From: an uncultured SAR86 cluster bacterium
GTDB lineage: Bacteria; Pseudomonadota; Gammaproteobacteria; Magnimaribacterales; D2472
NCBI GenBank assembly: GCA_902591925.1
Contig: CACJCN010000001.1
Coordinates: forward strand, 70,001-134,000
Direction of reading: 5' to 3'
DNA length: 64,000 nucleotides
Both the position numbers and the translations under genes were made by a program. Shown here one piece after another: positions 11,469 to 21,639 of the stretch; the stretch's first letter is position 1, and the number at the start of each line of letters is the position of its first letter. The notes under the pieces were generated by a model, which worked only from the letters and a program-made list of their open reading frames with translations, was not told the origin of the DNA and ran no database searches.

Positions 11469-12077
11469 ATGAATTCTTATCATCACGGAAATCTAAAAAA
11501 AGAACTGCTCGATTGCGCACTTAAAATGTGTGAGCGCGATGGATATACTAAACTCAGTATTAGGTCTCTTGCCAAAGAGAGTAATGTTTCTCAAACCGCT
11601 CCATATAGACACTTTAAAACAAAAGAAGATCTCTATGCTGAAGTTGCAATAGAGGGTTTTAATAAGATTCATAAAGCCATATCTAAATATGATTCAAATG
11701 ATTCTAAAAGAAATTTAATTGATGGTACAAAAGCTTATATAAAATTTGGTCTAAAAAATGCAAATACATATGACCTTATGTTTGGAACTGCAATTAAAGA
11801 CTTTACAAAATATCCAATGCTCTTTGAGGCAGCAAATAAAACATATCTTCATATTCGTTCAACATTTAAAGAATTCTCAAAAAATAAAGATGATTTATAC
11901 ATAGAAGAAAGTTGTATTGATATATGGGCTAAGATTCATGGAATGGTTGGTCTTCTTAGAAAACTGGAAGTAGTTCCTGTTAAACTTGTGGAAATGCCAG
12001 ATACCCCATTCAAGGCAATTAATTTAATTAGTAAGAATTTGGATTCTTACCTAGAAAAATTCTTTAATAAATTCTAA
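11469..12077 (+). CDS. TetR-family transcriptional regulator of the RND pump
   Basis: A 202-residue regulator with an N-terminal TetR helix-turn-helix (LSIRSLAKESNVSQTAPYRHFKTKEDLYAEVA, with the PYRHFKTKEDL signature) and a C-terminal ligand-binding domain of the WHG/TetR_C_33 kind (YDLMFGTAIKD...AKIHGMVGLL). I chose the ATG at 11469, not the in-frame ATG at 11385, because the latter would place both operator copies inside the coding region and adds a non-conserved extension before the typical SYHHGNLKKELLD start. It is divergent from the adaptor-pump operon and probably represses it, itself and tolC. Confidence 0.9.
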   Translation: MNSYHHGNLKKELLDCALKMCERDGYTKLSIRSLAKESNVSQTAPYRHFKTKEDLYAEVAIEGFNKIHKAISKYDSNDSKRNLIDGTKAYIKFGLKNANTYDLMFGTAIKDFTKYPMLFEAANKTYLHIRSTFKEFSKNKDDLYIEESCIDIWAKIHGMVGLLRKLEVVPVKLVEMPDTPFKAINLISKNLDSYLEKFFNKF

Positions 12078-12081
12078 AAAA

Positions 12082-12546
12082 CTATGAATACTCTCCGTCC
12101 ACGTAGGTAAGAGTTTTTATTTCATTTTTATACTTTGAATCCTCTACAAGACCGACAATAATCGAATGAGTATGGAAAGATGTTACATTCTCAATGGAAC
12201 AAAAGATATTTGATTGTGCATTTGCTAAGAATGGAACATCATCAAGATTCCAATTTTTATCATTAAATCTTTGGTCATATTTATCATCATCAGAACATAT
12301 ATTGGAAAGATCCTCTTGATCTTTATTAAGAAGATTAATACAAAATTTAGAGCCAACAGTTAAGCTATTATGAATTCTAGAGTTTTTATTGATACAAACC
12401 AATAAGCTTGGAGGATCCATAGAGATTGATGTTACAGAAGATACGGTTATTGCATTTGAATTACCATCAGAATCCTTATTTGAAAGAATGCTTACTGAGT
12501 AAACATATCTTCTCATTGCTAATCTAAAATTATCTTGAATACTCAT
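12082..12546 (-). CDS. Flavin reductase-domain protein
   Basis: A 154-residue protein of the flavin reductase-like (HpaC/NtaB, split-barrel FMN-binding) family. Recognisable stretches are FRLAMRRYVYSVSILSN, ANAITVSSVTSISMDPPSLLVCINKNSRIHNSL and the C-terminal HSIIVGLVEDSK. Such proteins bind FMN or FAD and use NAD(P)H, often supplying reduced flavin to a monooxygenase. No monooxygenase is adjacent, so its partner is unknown. It converges on the TetR gene with 4 bases between stops and is divergent from rsmD. Confidence 0.85.
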   Translation of the reverse strand: MSIQDNFRLAMRRYVYSVSILSNKDSDGNSNAITVSSVTSISMDPPSLLVCINKNSRIHNSLTVGSKFCINLLNKDQEDLSNICSDDDKYDQRFNDKNWNLDDVPFLANAQSNIFCSIENVTSFHTHSIIVGLVEDSKYKNEIKTLTYVDGEYS

Positions 12547-12578
12547 AGTTTGAATTATACTTAATAAAAATATTATAG

Positions 12579-13133
12579 ATGAAAAACAGTATACGAATAA
12601 CAGGGGGTAGCCTCAAAGGACAAAAAATCCCATTTGATTTCAGATCCTCATTGAGACCTACATCAAGCAAGTTAAGAGAAGTATTATTTAACTGGCTTCA
12701 GTTTGAGATTCAAGAATGCAATTGTCTTGACTTATTTGCTGGAACTGGCGCGTTAGGCATAGAAGCCTTATCAAGAGGTGCTCAAAGATCAATTTTTATA
12801 GAATCAAATAAAAAAAACTTCTTATTATTGAGAAATTCTATTAAAGAGCTTGGTTTAGAGAAAAACTCAAAGGTTCTATTTAAAAATGGTATCAATTGGA
12901 TTAAGGATAATGATTTATCAAATATTGATTTGATATTTGCAGATCCTCCATTCAATCAAGACATTGAAAAAAAAATATTAGAAATTTTCCACAAGAATGA
13001 AAATTTAAAATTATCTTGTAAAATCTACATCGAATTTAATAAATTCACTAAAATTGATTTACCTAACTCGTTTAAAATTATTAAAGATAAAATGATTGGA
13101 GACGTAAGAGCACTTCTTATTTCAAAAAAATGA
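12579..13133 (+). CDS. rsmD: 16S rRNA (guanine-966-N2)-methyltransferase
   Basis: RsmD (184 aa) methylates G966 of 16S rRNA using S-adenosylmethionine. The N-terminus reads IRITGGSLKGQKIPF followed by LRPTSSKLREVLFNWL, the SAM-binding motif is DLFAGTGALGIEALSRGA, and the catalytic motif is FADPPF. The length fits the family. Its stop overlaps the hemC start (ATGA), so it is translationally coupled to haem genes. In many gammaproteobacteria it neighbours coaD or ftsY; here it does not. Confidence 0.93.
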   Translation: MKNSIRITGGSLKGQKIPFDFRSSLRPTSSKLREVLFNWLQFEIQECNCLDLFAGTGALGIEALSRGAQRSIFIESNKKNFLLLRNSIKELGLEKNSKVLFKNGINWIKDNDLSNIDLIFADPPFNQDIEKKILEIFHKNENLKLSCKIYIEFNKFTKIDLPNSFKIIKDKMIGDVRALLISKK

Positions 13134-13990
13134 CTTTAAAGATAGCAACAAGATCCTCTAAATTGGCTTTAGCCCAAGTAGACGAATTTGTATCTGAATA
13201 CAATATATCTGATTACAAAATAATTAAGATTAAAACTGAAGGAGACGTCAAAAGCTCAAAAGGAGAGACGCTTTTTGATAAAGCTCACTTTGTATCAGAT
13301 ATTCAAAAAAGTATTTTAAGAGGAGATGCAGATATTGCAGTTCATTCTGCAAAAGATACTCCTGCAAAAAAAACAAATGGAATTGAAAGAAATTTTATAA
13401 TTAGTAGAACTTCAAAGGATGTATTAGTATTTAAAGATAATAATAATTTTAATTCAAGCATGAAGATTGGTACTAGCAGCTTGAGGAGAAAATTACAGGT
13501 GTTCCATTTCTTAAAATCAACAAATGTTTTTGATATAAATGGAAATATTGATACAAGATTAGAAAAGCTTTATCGAGGAGATTACGACTGCATAATTTTG
13601 GCAAAAGCAGGTCTTGAAAGATTGAGATTACTTGATGAACTAAATTATGAAGAAATGGATTGGATAACTGCCTCAGGGCAAGGAACGTTGGCTGTTGAAG
13701 TGACAGAGTCCTTTCATGAAAATGAAAAATTATTAGAAATTCACTCAAATATTAAAAATAAATTAGCTACAAATGGTATTGAGTATGAAAGGAATATTTT
13801 AGAAAGAGTTGATGCTGGATGTAATTCTGCAATAGCAATTGAGAGTAATTCAGAAAATTCCAAACAAATTATCAGAGGTGAAATATATGGTGTTAAAGAA
13901 TTTATAACATTTTGTGGTGCTTCAGATATAGAAGCGATTGAAGATATTGAAAGACAAAATGGTCGTAGGTTTTTAAATGAACATAATTGA
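13130..13990 (+). CDS. hemC: Hydroxymethylbilane synthase (porphobilinogen deaminase)
   Basis: HemC joins four porphobilinogens into hydroxymethylbilane in haem synthesis. The 286-residue protein starts with the typical KIATRSSKLALAQVDEF, has the substrate-binding AVHSAKDTPA and IGTSSLRRK segments, and near the C-terminus the VDAGCNSAIA motif, whose cysteine binds the dipyrromethane cofactor. It is shorter than E. coli HemC (313 aa), mostly at the C-terminus. It overlaps rsmD by 4 and hemD by 14 bases. Confidence 0.96.
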   Translation: MTLKIATRSSKLALAQVDEFVSEYNISDYKIIKIKTEGDVKSSKGETLFDKAHFVSDIQKSILRGDADIAVHSAKDTPAKKTNGIERNFIISRTSKDVLVFKDNNNFNSSMKIGTSSLRRKLQVFHFLKSTNVFDINGNIDTRLEKLYRGDYDCIILAKAGLERLRLLDELNYEEMDWITASGQGTLAVEVTESFHENEKLLEIHSNIKNKLATNGIEYERNILERVDAGCNSAIAIESNSENSKQIIRGEIYGVKEFITFCGASDIEAIEDIERQNGRRFLNEHN

Positions 13991-14630
13991 TACAAGCTCA
14001 GGCACTACTTCTATAAATAAATCTTGTGGGTCTATAAAGAATATTCCCCTATTTAGAACAAAGGGAATTCAATACCAAATAGATATTCATAAATTTGAAA
14101 ATATAATTTTCCAGAGCATTTCATCTGCAGCTTTCTTTAATGAATTCGAGTCTTTAAAAAATAAAAATGTATTCTCTATGGGGAAATCGACTCAAGATTA
14201 TCTTTCAAAACAAGGCATAAAATCTGTGTGTCCAAGTATTCCTGGGTCTGAGGAATTAAAAAAACTTTTATCTAAAAACAAAAAGAGTGGTAATTATTTA
14301 ATTGTAAAGGGTGAAAATGGTCTTAATGAAATTTCGAATTATCTAAATTCAACTAATAAGTATGTTGAAGAAATAAATTGTTATAAAAGGTTTAAATTAG
14401 AAAGCTATGAAAATATTAGGAATGAATTTTATGATGCCGATGCAATTATTTTTCCTAGCACTTATGCTTTTAAAATATTTTTTGAAGAAATATATTCAAC
14501 TAAAGTTAAAGCTAAGTTGTTTGGCATATCAAAAAGAATAATAGATTATATTTCGAGCTATGATTTGGATCCAGATTTTATAGACTATTTTTCTAAAGAT
14601 ATTACAGAATCAATTAAAGACTCTATTTAG
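13977..14630 (+). CDS. hemD: Uroporphyrinogen-III synthase
   Basis: A 217-residue protein directly after hemC with a 14-base overlap. HemD sequences are poorly conserved; visible family features are the two-lobe layout, the segment [14 protein letters not shown] (position of the usual ITSxNAV motif), the [16 protein letters not shown] segment (usual RGxxGRxxL motif), and [13 protein letters not shown]. It would cyclise hydroxymethylbilane. The call rests mainly on position after hemC and these motifs. The usual downstream genes hemX and hemY are absent; rho converges with an 8-base overlap. Confidence 0.85.
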   Translation: MNIIDTSSGTTSINKSCGSIKNIPLFRTKGIQYQIDIHKFENIIFQSISSAAFFNEFESLKNKNVFSMGKSTQDYLSKQGIKSVCPSIPGSEELKKLLSKNKKSGNYLIVKGENGLNEISNYLNSTNKYVEEINCYKRFKLESYENIRNEFYDADAIIFPSTYAFKIFFEEIYSTKVKAKLFGISKRIIDYISSYDLDPDFIDYFSKDITESIKDSI

Positions 14631-15900
14631 ACTTCTTACCATTTCCATTTTTCATAGAACTAAAGAATTCATCATTTGTTTTATGAGATTTAATTCTATC
14701 AATTAAAAATTGTATTGCTTGAGCATCTTCCATTTCGTCAAGAATTTTTCTTAGTATCCACATTCTTTGTAATTCATCATCGGACGTTAGAAGGTCTTCC
14801 CTTCTAGTTCCAGACCTTCTGACATTAATTGCGGGATATATTCTTTTTTCAGCAATCTTTCTCTCTAAATGGATTTCCATATTTCCGGTTCCTTTGAATT
14901 CTTCAAAAATAACTTCATCCATTTTTGAACCAGTTTCTACTAGAGCAGTGGCTATAATTGTTAAACTTCCACCCTCCTCTAAGTTTCTAGCTGCACCAAA
15001 AAATCTCTTAGGTCTTTCTAGAGCATTTGAGTCCACACCACCACTCAAAATTTTACCTGATGCTGGCTGAACAGCATTATAAGCTCTACCTAGTCTTGTA
15101 ATTGAATCAAGCAAAATCACAACATCTTTTTTATGCTCGACTAATCTTTTTGCCTTTTCAATAACCATATTAGCAACTTGAACATGTCTTGTAGGTGGCT
15201 CATCAAAAGTACTTGCTACTACCTCTCCTTTCACTGTTCTAGACATGTCTGTAACTTCTTCTGGTCTCTCGTCAATTAATAAAACAATTAGCTCAACTTC
15301 TGGATTATTACTTTTAATAGAATGAGCAATACTTTGAAGCATAAGAGTTTTTCCAGCTTTTGGAGGTGAAACAATTAAACCTCTTTGACCTTTTCCAACT
15401 GGAGCAATTAGATCAATAATTCTTGATGATAAATCTTCATTTGAACCACTGCCCTGCTCAAGCATTAATCTTTCTGTTGGAAAAAGTGGTGTTAAATTTT
15501 CAAAAAGTATTTTGTTTTTTGTTTTTGCAGGCTCTTCTCCATTTATGGTATCGACTTGAATTAAAGCAAAATATCTTTCTTTATCTTTAGGTGTTCTAAT
15601 TTTGCCTTCAACGGAATCACCTTTTCTTAAACCAAATTTTCTGATTTGGCTTGGTGATACATATATATCATCTTCACCTGCGCAGTATGATCCTTGTGGT
15701 GATCTCAAAAACCCGAAACCATCATTAAGAATCTCTAAAACACCGCCGCCATAAATATCAGTTCCTTCGGAAGCTTTATGTTTAAAGATTCTAAAAATTA
15801 TTTCTTGTTTTTTTAGGCGACCTAGATCTTCTAAACCTAATTCAGAAGCAATATCGACTAACTCACTTATAGGTTTATCTTTTATTTCACTAAGATTCAT
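14623..15900 (-). CDS. rho: Transcription termination factor Rho
   Basis: Rho is a hexameric RNA-dependent ATPase that ends transcription. The protein (425 aa) has the N-terminal helical domain, the cold-shock-like primary RNA-binding domain ([16 protein letters not shown], about residues 52-67), a Walker A motif ([12 protein letters not shown]), Walker B ([16 protein letters not shown]), the Q-loop and R-loop regions ([21 protein letters not shown]). The length and motifs match E. coli Rho (419 aa). trxA lies upstream on the same strand, as in many gammaproteobacteria. Confidence 0.97.
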   Translation of the reverse strand: MNLSEIKDKPISELVDIASELGLEDLGRLKKQEIIFRIFKHKASEGTDIYGGGVLEILNDGFGFLRSPQGSYCAGEDDIYVSPSQIRKFGLRKGDSVEGKIRTPKDKERYFALIQVDTINGEEPAKTKNKILFENLTPLFPTERLMLEQGSGSNEDLSSRIIDLIAPVGKGQRGLIVSPPKAGKTLMLQSIAHSIKSNNPEVELIVLLIDERPEEVTDMSRTVKGEVVASTFDEPPTRHVQVANMVIEKAKRLVEHKKDVVILLDSITRLGRAYNAVQPASGKILSGGVDSNALERPKRFFGAARNLEEGGSLTIIATALVETGSKMDEVIFEEFKGTGNMEIHLERKIAEKRIYPAINVRRSGTRREDLLTSDDELQRMWILRKILDEMEDAQAIQFLIDRIKSHKTNDEFFSSMKNGNGKKSK

Positions 15901-16013
15901 ATAATTATTCCACTATTTTTTAATTCGAAATGGTATAAATGGAAGGTTTTATTAACTCTGGATACGAAATAATAACTCTTTTTTTAAAATAAGCAAAGAT
16001 ATAAGTATAAAAA

Positions 16014-16340
16014 TTAGATCTTAGATCTAATAAACTCTTCAAGTTGAAGTTTTGATAGAGCACCTATCTCAGTTCCAACCAGCTCTCCATTTTCAAATAT
16101 CATGAGAGTAGGTATTGATCTGATACCATATTCTGCAGCAGTCTCTCTATTTGCATCTACATCCATCTTACATACTTTAATTTTATCTTTGAATTCTTCC
16201 GATGCATCTTCGACTAGAGGAGCAAGCTGTTTACACGGACCACACCATTCCGCCCAAAAATCAACCAATACAGGACCTTCTGTATTAATAACTTCATTTT
16301 GAAAATCATCTTTATTTTCAACTACTACTACGTTACTCAT
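16014..16340 (-). CDS. trxA: Thioredoxin 1
   Basis: A 108-residue single-domain thioredoxin with the active site WAEWCGPCKQL, the buried aspartate (VDFWAEW) and the cis-proline loop IRSIPTLMIF. It reduces protein disulfides in the cytoplasm with electrons from thioredoxin reductase. Its start overlaps the hemB stop by 4 bases. The trxA-rho order is conserved in gammaproteobacteria; the intervening 113 bases show no clear terminator. Confidence 0.97.
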   Translation of the reverse strand: MSNVVVVENKDDFQNEVINTEGPVLVDFWAEWCGPCKQLAPLVEDASEEFKDKIKVCKMDVDANRETAAEYGIRSIPTLMIFENGELVGTEIGALSKLQLEEFIRSKI

Positions 16341-17335
16341 ACTTTATTTATCTCCTTTGAAATTTCTTTAGCTGCGTATGAAAGAATTGCATCAGCACCA
16401 GCTCTTTTTATACTTACTAATGATTCTAGCATAACCTCTTTATCAAGCCATCCATGATTAATAGCATTTTTAAGCATACTAAATTCTCCACTAACCTGAT
16501 AAGCAAAAGTTGGTACTTTGAATTCTTTTTTGATCGATTGAATAACATCTAAATAAGGCATTGCAGGTTTTACCATTACTATGTCTGCGCCCTCATTTAT
16601 ATCTAAGGCGACTTCATGCAAGGCTTCGTTCTTGTTAGATATATTCATTTGGTATGATGATTTTGATGAATTACCAAGATTTGATGCAGAATTTACTGCA
16701 TCTCTGAATGGTCCATAGAATTTTGAGTTATATTTAGCAGCATAAGATAACAAGATTGTATCTTTAAAATTTTGTTTTTCTAGAGAATCTCTAATTAAAC
16801 CAATTCTTCCATCCATCATATCAGAAGGAGCAATAATATCCGCCCCAGCCTCAGCGAGTAAGATAGATTGCTCAATTAGAACTTCTACAGTTTCATCATT
16901 TGCAACTTCGTTATTTATTAAAATGCCGTCATGACCATGATCTGTATAAGGATCTAATGCAACATCTGCGATTAATATTAATTCAGGAAATTCTTTTTTA
17001 ATTTTATTGATTGATTGAACGATAAAATTGCTTTTGTTTAATGCCTCTAATCCTTTTTCATCTTTTTTTGAAGATTCTATGACTGGGAAAACAGCTATAG
17101 CATTTATGCCTACATTTATAAGTTCCTCTATTTCACTCAGTACATGATTTAAGCCAAATCTGAAGATATTTGGCATTGATTCGATTTGTTCTTTGCCTTC
17201 AAAATTTTCTTTAATGAAGATTGGTTGTATCAGATCTTTTGAGGTTAAATTAGTTTCAGATACAAGCTCAATTAGATTTAAGTTTTTTCTTAACCTTCTT
17301 AAGCGGGTACTTGGATATTTTCTAAAGATAGACAT
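16337..17335 (-). CDS. hemB: Delta-aminolevulinic acid dehydratase (porphobilinogen synthase)
   Basis: HemB condenses two 5-aminolevulinates to porphobilinogen. The 332-residue protein has the two Schiff-base lysine regions (LLSYAAKYNSKFYGPFR and ADIVMVKPAMPYLDVI). The metal-binding segment reads ALDPYTDHGHDG, with aspartates where zinc-type enzymes have cysteines, so this should be a magnesium-dependent form as in Pseudomonas. It sits one base after ilvD and overlaps trxA, suggesting an ilvD-hemB-trxA transcript. hemC and hemD lie 3 kb away on the other strand. Confidence 0.96.
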   Translation of the reverse strand: MSIFRKYPSTRLRRLRKNLNLIELVSETNLTSKDLIQPIFIKENFEGKEQIESMPNIFRFGLNHVLSEIEELINVGINAIAVFPVIESSKKDEKGLEALNKSNFIVQSINKIKKEFPELILIADVALDPYTDHGHDGILINNEVANDETVEVLIEQSILLAEAGADIIAPSDMMDGRIGLIRDSLEKQNFKDTILLSYAAKYNSKFYGPFRDAVNSASNLGNSSKSSYQMNISNKNEALHEVALDINEGADIVMVKPAMPYLDVIQSIKKEFKVPTFAYQVSGEFSMLKNAINHGWLDKEVMLESLVSIKRAGADAILSYAAKEISKEINKV

Positions 17336-17336
17336 T

Positions 17337-18995
17337 TTAATCAGTTATAGCTCCCAGGCTCGCAGATTTTACACTTTCAGCATACTTAGCAAGTACTCCT
17401 TTTTTTGGTTTACTGTTTGGATTTTTCCAAATTGATTGTCTTCTTTTGATTTCATCGTCATCAACTTTTAGAACAAGTTGATCACTTTCTGCATCAATAA
17501 GTATAGTATCTCCGTCTTCAACTAATGCTATTAAACCACCCTCAGCTGCTTCTGGAGAAACATGTCCAACTACAAAACCATGGGTGCCACCTGAAAATCT
17601 TCCGTCTGTAATAAATCCTATTTTATCTCCTAGTCCTAATCCCATGATTGCAGAAGTAGGTTTTAGCATTTCTCTCATGCCAGGCCCACCTTTTGGACCC
17701 TCATACCTTATTACGATTACATCACCATCATTAATCTGATTTGATAAAATCGCACTCACGCCCTCTTCTTCTGAATTAAATACTTTTGCTTTTCCTTCAA
17801 AAGATGTCCCTTCTTTACCTGTAATTTTTGCTACCGCGCCATCTTTAGCAAGGTTACCGTATAAAATTCTAAGATGACTATCTTTTTTGATTGGATTATT
17901 AAAATCTTTAATTATTTCACTAGTCTCATATGATTTTATGTCTTTTAAATTTTCTTCTAAGGTATTGCCTGTAACTGTCATACATTGACCATGAAGAAGT
18001 CCTTTGTCTAAAAGAGTTTTCATTAAGGGCTGAATTCCTCCATTTGCATTAAGCTCAGACATATAGTGTTTTCCAAAGGGCTTTAGGTCGGCTAATACAG
18101 GTGTTTTCTTTCCGATTGAAGTAAAGTCATCTAAGCAAAGTTCAACTCCAATTGAATGAGCCATGGCCAATAAATGAAGAACGGCATTTGTTGATCCTCC
18201 TAGAGCTATAACAACAGTTATAGCATTTTCAAATGCTTCTCTTGTCATAATGTCAGAAGGTTTAATGTCTTTATCGAGTAGATTCATGATTGCAGATCCA
18301 GCATTCACACAATCAGCGTTCTTTGATTTAGATGTTGCATCTTGGCTACTGCTGCCTGGCAAACTCATTCCTAATGCTTCTATAGCAGATGCCATTGTAT
18401 TTGCCGTATACATTCCACCACATGAGCCTGGTCCATCAACTGATATCTTTTCATAATGAATTAGCTCATCTTCATTTATAGAGCCCTTTGAGAATTCTCC
18501 AACTTTTTCTGAGACGGTTACATAGTCCGTATTCTCATTGCTTGGTTTTATAGATCCACCATAAACAAATATAGACGGTCTATTTAATCTTGCCATACCA
18601 ATAAGACATCCAGGCATGTTCTTATCACATCCACCAATTGCAATTAATCCATCATATCCTAGGCAACCTACAACAGTTTCAATCGAGTCAGCAATAACTT
18701 CTCTAGAAACAAGAGAATATTTCATTCCTTGCGTTCCCATTGAAATGCCATCAGAAACAGTAATTGTATTAAATAAAACACCTTTGCCACCAGATGCATT
18801 TATTGAGTCTTCCACCAATTCTGATAATTGATTGATATGCATATTACATGGTGTAACTTTGGCTCCAGTTGATGCAATTCCAACAAATGGCTTTGTAAAG
18901 TCCTCAGATGTAAATCCAACACCTCGAAGCATAGAACGAGATGCGGCCTGATTTGGACCATCAACTAATTCCTTTGAATATTTTCTAGAGCTCAT
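17337..18995 (-). CDS. ilvD: Dihydroxy-acid dehydratase
   Basis: IlvD dehydrates dihydroxyisovalerate and dihydroxymethylvalerate, the third step of branched-chain amino acid synthesis. Iron-sulfur ligands are visible in GGCDKNMPGCLIGMARL and GPGSCGGMYTANTMASAIEALG; the active-site region GRFSGGTHGFVVGHVSPEA is present. At 552 residues it belongs to the shorter type, many of which carry a [2Fe-2S] cluster, not the 616-residue E. coli type. It completes the pathway with ilvBNC at 2.2-5.2 kb and precedes hemB by one base. Confidence 0.96.
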   Translation of the reverse strand: MSSRKYSKELVDGPNQAASRSMLRGVGFTSEDFTKPFVGIASTGAKVTPCNMHINQLSELVEDSINASGGKGVLFNTITVSDGISMGTQGMKYSLVSREVIADSIETVVGCLGYDGLIAIGGCDKNMPGCLIGMARLNRPSIFVYGGSIKPSNENTDYVTVSEKVGEFSKGSINEDELIHYEKISVDGPGSCGGMYTANTMASAIEALGMSLPGSSSQDATSKSKNADCVNAGSAIMNLLDKDIKPSDIMTREAFENAITVVIALGGSTNAVLHLLAMAHSIGVELCLDDFTSIGKKTPVLADLKPFGKHYMSELNANGGIQPLMKTLLDKGLLHGQCMTVTGNTLEENLKDIKSYETSEIIKDFNNPIKKDSHLRILYGNLAKDGAVAKITGKEGTSFEGKAKVFNSEEEGVSAILSNQINDGDVIVIRYEGPKGGPGMREMLKPTSAIMGLGLGDKIGFITDGRFSGGTHGFVVGHVSPEAAEGGLIALVEDGDTILIDAESDQLVLKVDDDEIKRRQSIWKNPNSKPKKGVLAKYAESVKSASLGAITD

Positions 18996-19010
18996 TTTGT
19001 GTACATTTTC

Positions 19011-20597
19011 TCAATCGGTTGCGTATCTTAACGCAGCTGAGAGCAATTTTTTAGTATATTTTTCTTTTGGATAGTCAAAAACATCATTTGACAGACCAGA
19101 TTCTACTATTATTCCGTCTTTCATTACAAAAATATAATCAGACATTGAGCGTATTACCTTTAAATCATGACTAATAAACAAATATGTTAATTCATATTCA
19201 TTTTGTATATCTTTTAAAAGATTTATCACTTGAATTTGTATTGATCTATCAAGAGCAGATGTTGGTTCATCCAGAATCATAAAGTTAGGATTCATTATTA
19301 ATGATCTAGCAATAGCTATCCTTTGACGTTGACCACCAGAAAATTCATGCGGATATTTATTTTTTGCATTAAGCTCAATTCCTACATCTGTTAAAACTTT
19401 ATCAATTTTTAAATCTGATTCCTTTTTTGAAAGATTAAAATGCACTCCCAGTCCCTCTCCAACTATTTCTCCTATAGTCATTCTTGGTGATAAAGATCCA
19501 TAAGGATCCTGAAACACTATTTGGATGTGTTTCTTAATTTCCTTTGATGATGATGTAATGTCCTGCCCGTCATAATATATTTTTCCTTCATAAGGAGTAA
19601 GATTTGCTATGGCCTTTCCTAAAGTAGATTTACCTGACCCTGATTCGCCCACTAACCCAATTGTAGTATTTTTATATATATTAATTGACGTATCTTTTAC
19701 AGCATGAAATCTATTGCTCTTAAAAAAACTAGTTCTAGGCATATTATAAAAAACATCTAAATTTTCAATTTTAATCAGTGGGTCCTCTTTATGATTTATT
19801 ATTGTTTTTGGTTTAGGTTCGGCGTTTAATAATTTTTGCGTATAGGCATGTTTAGGATTATCAAAGACATCGGCTGTATTACCATTCTCAACGATATTTC
19901 CATTTTGCATTACACAAACCTGATCAGAAAACTCTCTTACAAGACCCAAATCATGAGTAATAAATAGAATTGACATACCGAGCTCTCTCTTTAGTTTAGA
20001 CATAAGATCCAAAATTTGTGCTTGTATAGTTACATCAAGTGCAGTTGTAGGCTCATCTGCAATTAACAATTGGGGTTTGTTAACAAGAGCCATAGCAATC
20101 ATTATTCTTTGGCGTTGACCACCTGATAATTCATGGGGATATGAATTAAACCTTCTTTCAACATCATCAATCTCAACTAAATTCATTAAATTAATTGCCT
20201 CATCTTTTGCTTCTTTCTTTGAAACTTTAGAGTGCAGCAATACTGATTCTGTAATTTGATCTCCCACTCTGTGATAAGGATTCAAGGATGTCATTGGTTC
20301 TTGAAAAACCATAGAAATTATATTTCCTCTTAAAGATAAAAGATCTTTTTTTGAGGCATTTATAATTTCTTTATTATTAAATTTAATTGAGGATTCGCTA
20401 GTGTAAGATGATTGAGGAAATGGTAAGAGCTGCATAATTGACATTGCTGTAACTGATTTACCTGATCCAGATTCACCAACTAAAGCCAAAGTTTTATTCT
20501 GCTGAATATCAAAACTAATATTATCAACTGCACGAAATTTTCCATCTCTTACATTAAAGTCGATGCTTAAATTTCTGACTTCTACAATATTACTCAT
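19011..20597 (-). CDS. ABC transporter ATP-binding protein with two ATPase domains (YejF/oligopeptide type)
   Basis: This 528-residue cytoplasmic protein holds two fused ABC domains. The first (about 1-260) has Walker A GESGSGKS, signature LSGGQRQR and Walker B LLIADEPTTALD. The second (about 275-528) has Walker A GESGSGKS, signature FSGGQRQR and Walker B MILDEPTSALD. Both have the dipeptide/oligopeptide family C-terminal segment (YTQKLLNA, YTKKLLSA). The architecture matches YejF, the ATPase of a peptide importer. No permease or binding protein is adjacent, so membrane partners must be encoded elsewhere. It overlaps the esterase stop by 4 bases. Confidence 0.9.
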   Translation of the reverse strand: MSNIVEVRNLSIDFNVRDGKFRAVDNISFDIQQNKTLALVGESGSGKSVTAMSIMQLLPFPQSSYTSESSIKFNNKEIINASKKDLLSLRGNIISMVFQEPMTSLNPYHRVGDQITESVLLHSKVSKKEAKDEAINLMNLVEIDDVERRFNSYPHELSGGQRQRIMIAMALVNKPQLLIADEPTTALDVTIQAQILDLMSKLKRELGMSILFITHDLGLVREFSDQVCVMQNGNIVENGNTADVFDNPKHAYTQKLLNAEPKPKTIINHKEDPLIKIENLDVFYNMPRTSFFKSNRFHAVKDTSINIYKNTTIGLVGESGSGKSTLGKAIANLTPYEGKIYYDGQDITSSSKEIKKHIQIVFQDPYGSLSPRMTIGEIVGEGLGVHFNLSKKESDLKIDKVLTDVGIELNAKNKYPHEFSGGQRQRIAIARSLIMNPNFMILDEPTSALDRSIQIQVINLLKDIQNEYELTYLFISHDLKVIRSMSDYIFVMKDGIIVESGLSNDVFDYPKEKYTKKLLSAALRYATD

Positions 20598-21604
20598 AAA
20601 ATTTTTTTATACTCTAATAAAAAATCATTTACCGCTTTATTAGCGGATTTCAATCTAGTCATGGCAGCAAACCCATGAAATAAAGAAGGATAATGTAATT
20701 GTTTCACATAACTACCATTTTCATGAAGTAAAAAAGCATATTTTTCTGCTTCATCTGAAAGCGGATCAAACCCAGCAGTTACAATGATTGTCTTTGGAAA
20801 GTCTCTATTTGGGTTGAATAGAAGTAAATTAAATGTATCTTTTAAGTTATCTTCATCATTATTTTTGAATTTTTTCCAGAACCATTCCATGGACTCTTTC
20901 GTTAATAAATAATTATCTTTAAAAAGCTCGATTGATTCGCTTGCGCAACTTGGATCACACATTGGATAAATAAGAAATTGACTGTGAACATTTTCCTTTT
21001 GGTTATTTGCTAATGAATGAGATACTGAGGCAGCAAGATGAGCGCCAGCACTGTCACCACAAAGGCTAATATTTTTGATTTGTTTACCATTTTTGACTAA
21101 CCAATCTATTGCTAATAATGCCTGATTCATTGCATGAGGATATTTATTTTCAGGAGATAAGCCATAAGCTAAAGAAAATATTCTTGTTCTTAACTTTTCA
21201 GAAAAATAAGAAACTGTAAGGTTATGCGTATCAATTGAATTTAATACATAGCCGCCACCATGAAAATAGAGAATGACATTATCATTATCTGTTTTATAAG
21301 GAATGTACTCTCTCAACTTTAAGTTATTTTCTTGATCGATAAAATGATCCTTAGTAATTACATTCTTTTTTGTTTTATTAGAAAGTCTAAGATTCTTTCT
21401 TTTTTCATTAATTAGATTTCTAATTTTTGGAATTTCGTCATCCTCTATCTTATGCAAATCAAATTTTGGCATTAAAGCAAATAACATTCTTGATTGAGAA
21501 TCAAAAATAAATCCTCTTTTAACATCTTTATTAAATTTGTATACGAGTTCAATTAACCAAACAGGTATTGAAAATAAAATATTTATTAAAAAATTTCTTA
21601 TCAT
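20594..21604 (-). CDS. Alpha/beta hydrolase of the hormone-sensitive lipase family
   Basis: A 336-residue hydrolase. The oxyanion-hole motif is YFHGGGYVLN, the nucleophile elbow is GDSAGAHLA, the acid is probably in AGFDPLSDEAEKY and the histidine in LFHGFAAM, which is the HSL (type IV esterase) arrangement. Such enzymes cleave short-chain acyl esters. An N-terminal hydrophobic stretch (FLINILFSIPVWLIELVY) may anchor it to the membrane. It overlaps the start of the ABC ATPase by 4 bases, so both are probably co-transcribed, but no shared pathway is evident. Confidence 0.88.
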   Translation of the reverse strand: MIRNFLINILFSIPVWLIELVYKFNKDVKRGFIFDSQSRMLFALMPKFDLHKIEDDEIPKIRNLINEKRKNLRLSNKTKKNVITKDHFIDQENNLKLREYIPYKTDNDNVILYFHGGGYVLNSIDTHNLTVSYFSEKLRTRIFSLAYGLSPENKYPHAMNQALLAIDWLVKNGKQIKNISLCGDSAGAHLAASVSHSLANNQKENVHSQFLIYPMCDPSCASESIELFKDNYLLTKESMEWFWKKFKNNDEDNLKDTFNLLLFNPNRDFPKTIIVTAGFDPLSDEAEKYAFLLHENGSYVKQLHYPSLFHGFAAMTRLKSANKAVNDFLLEYKKIL

Positions 21605-21639
21605 TTAATTTTAATTATAAATAAAGTTCGTTTTCGCTT

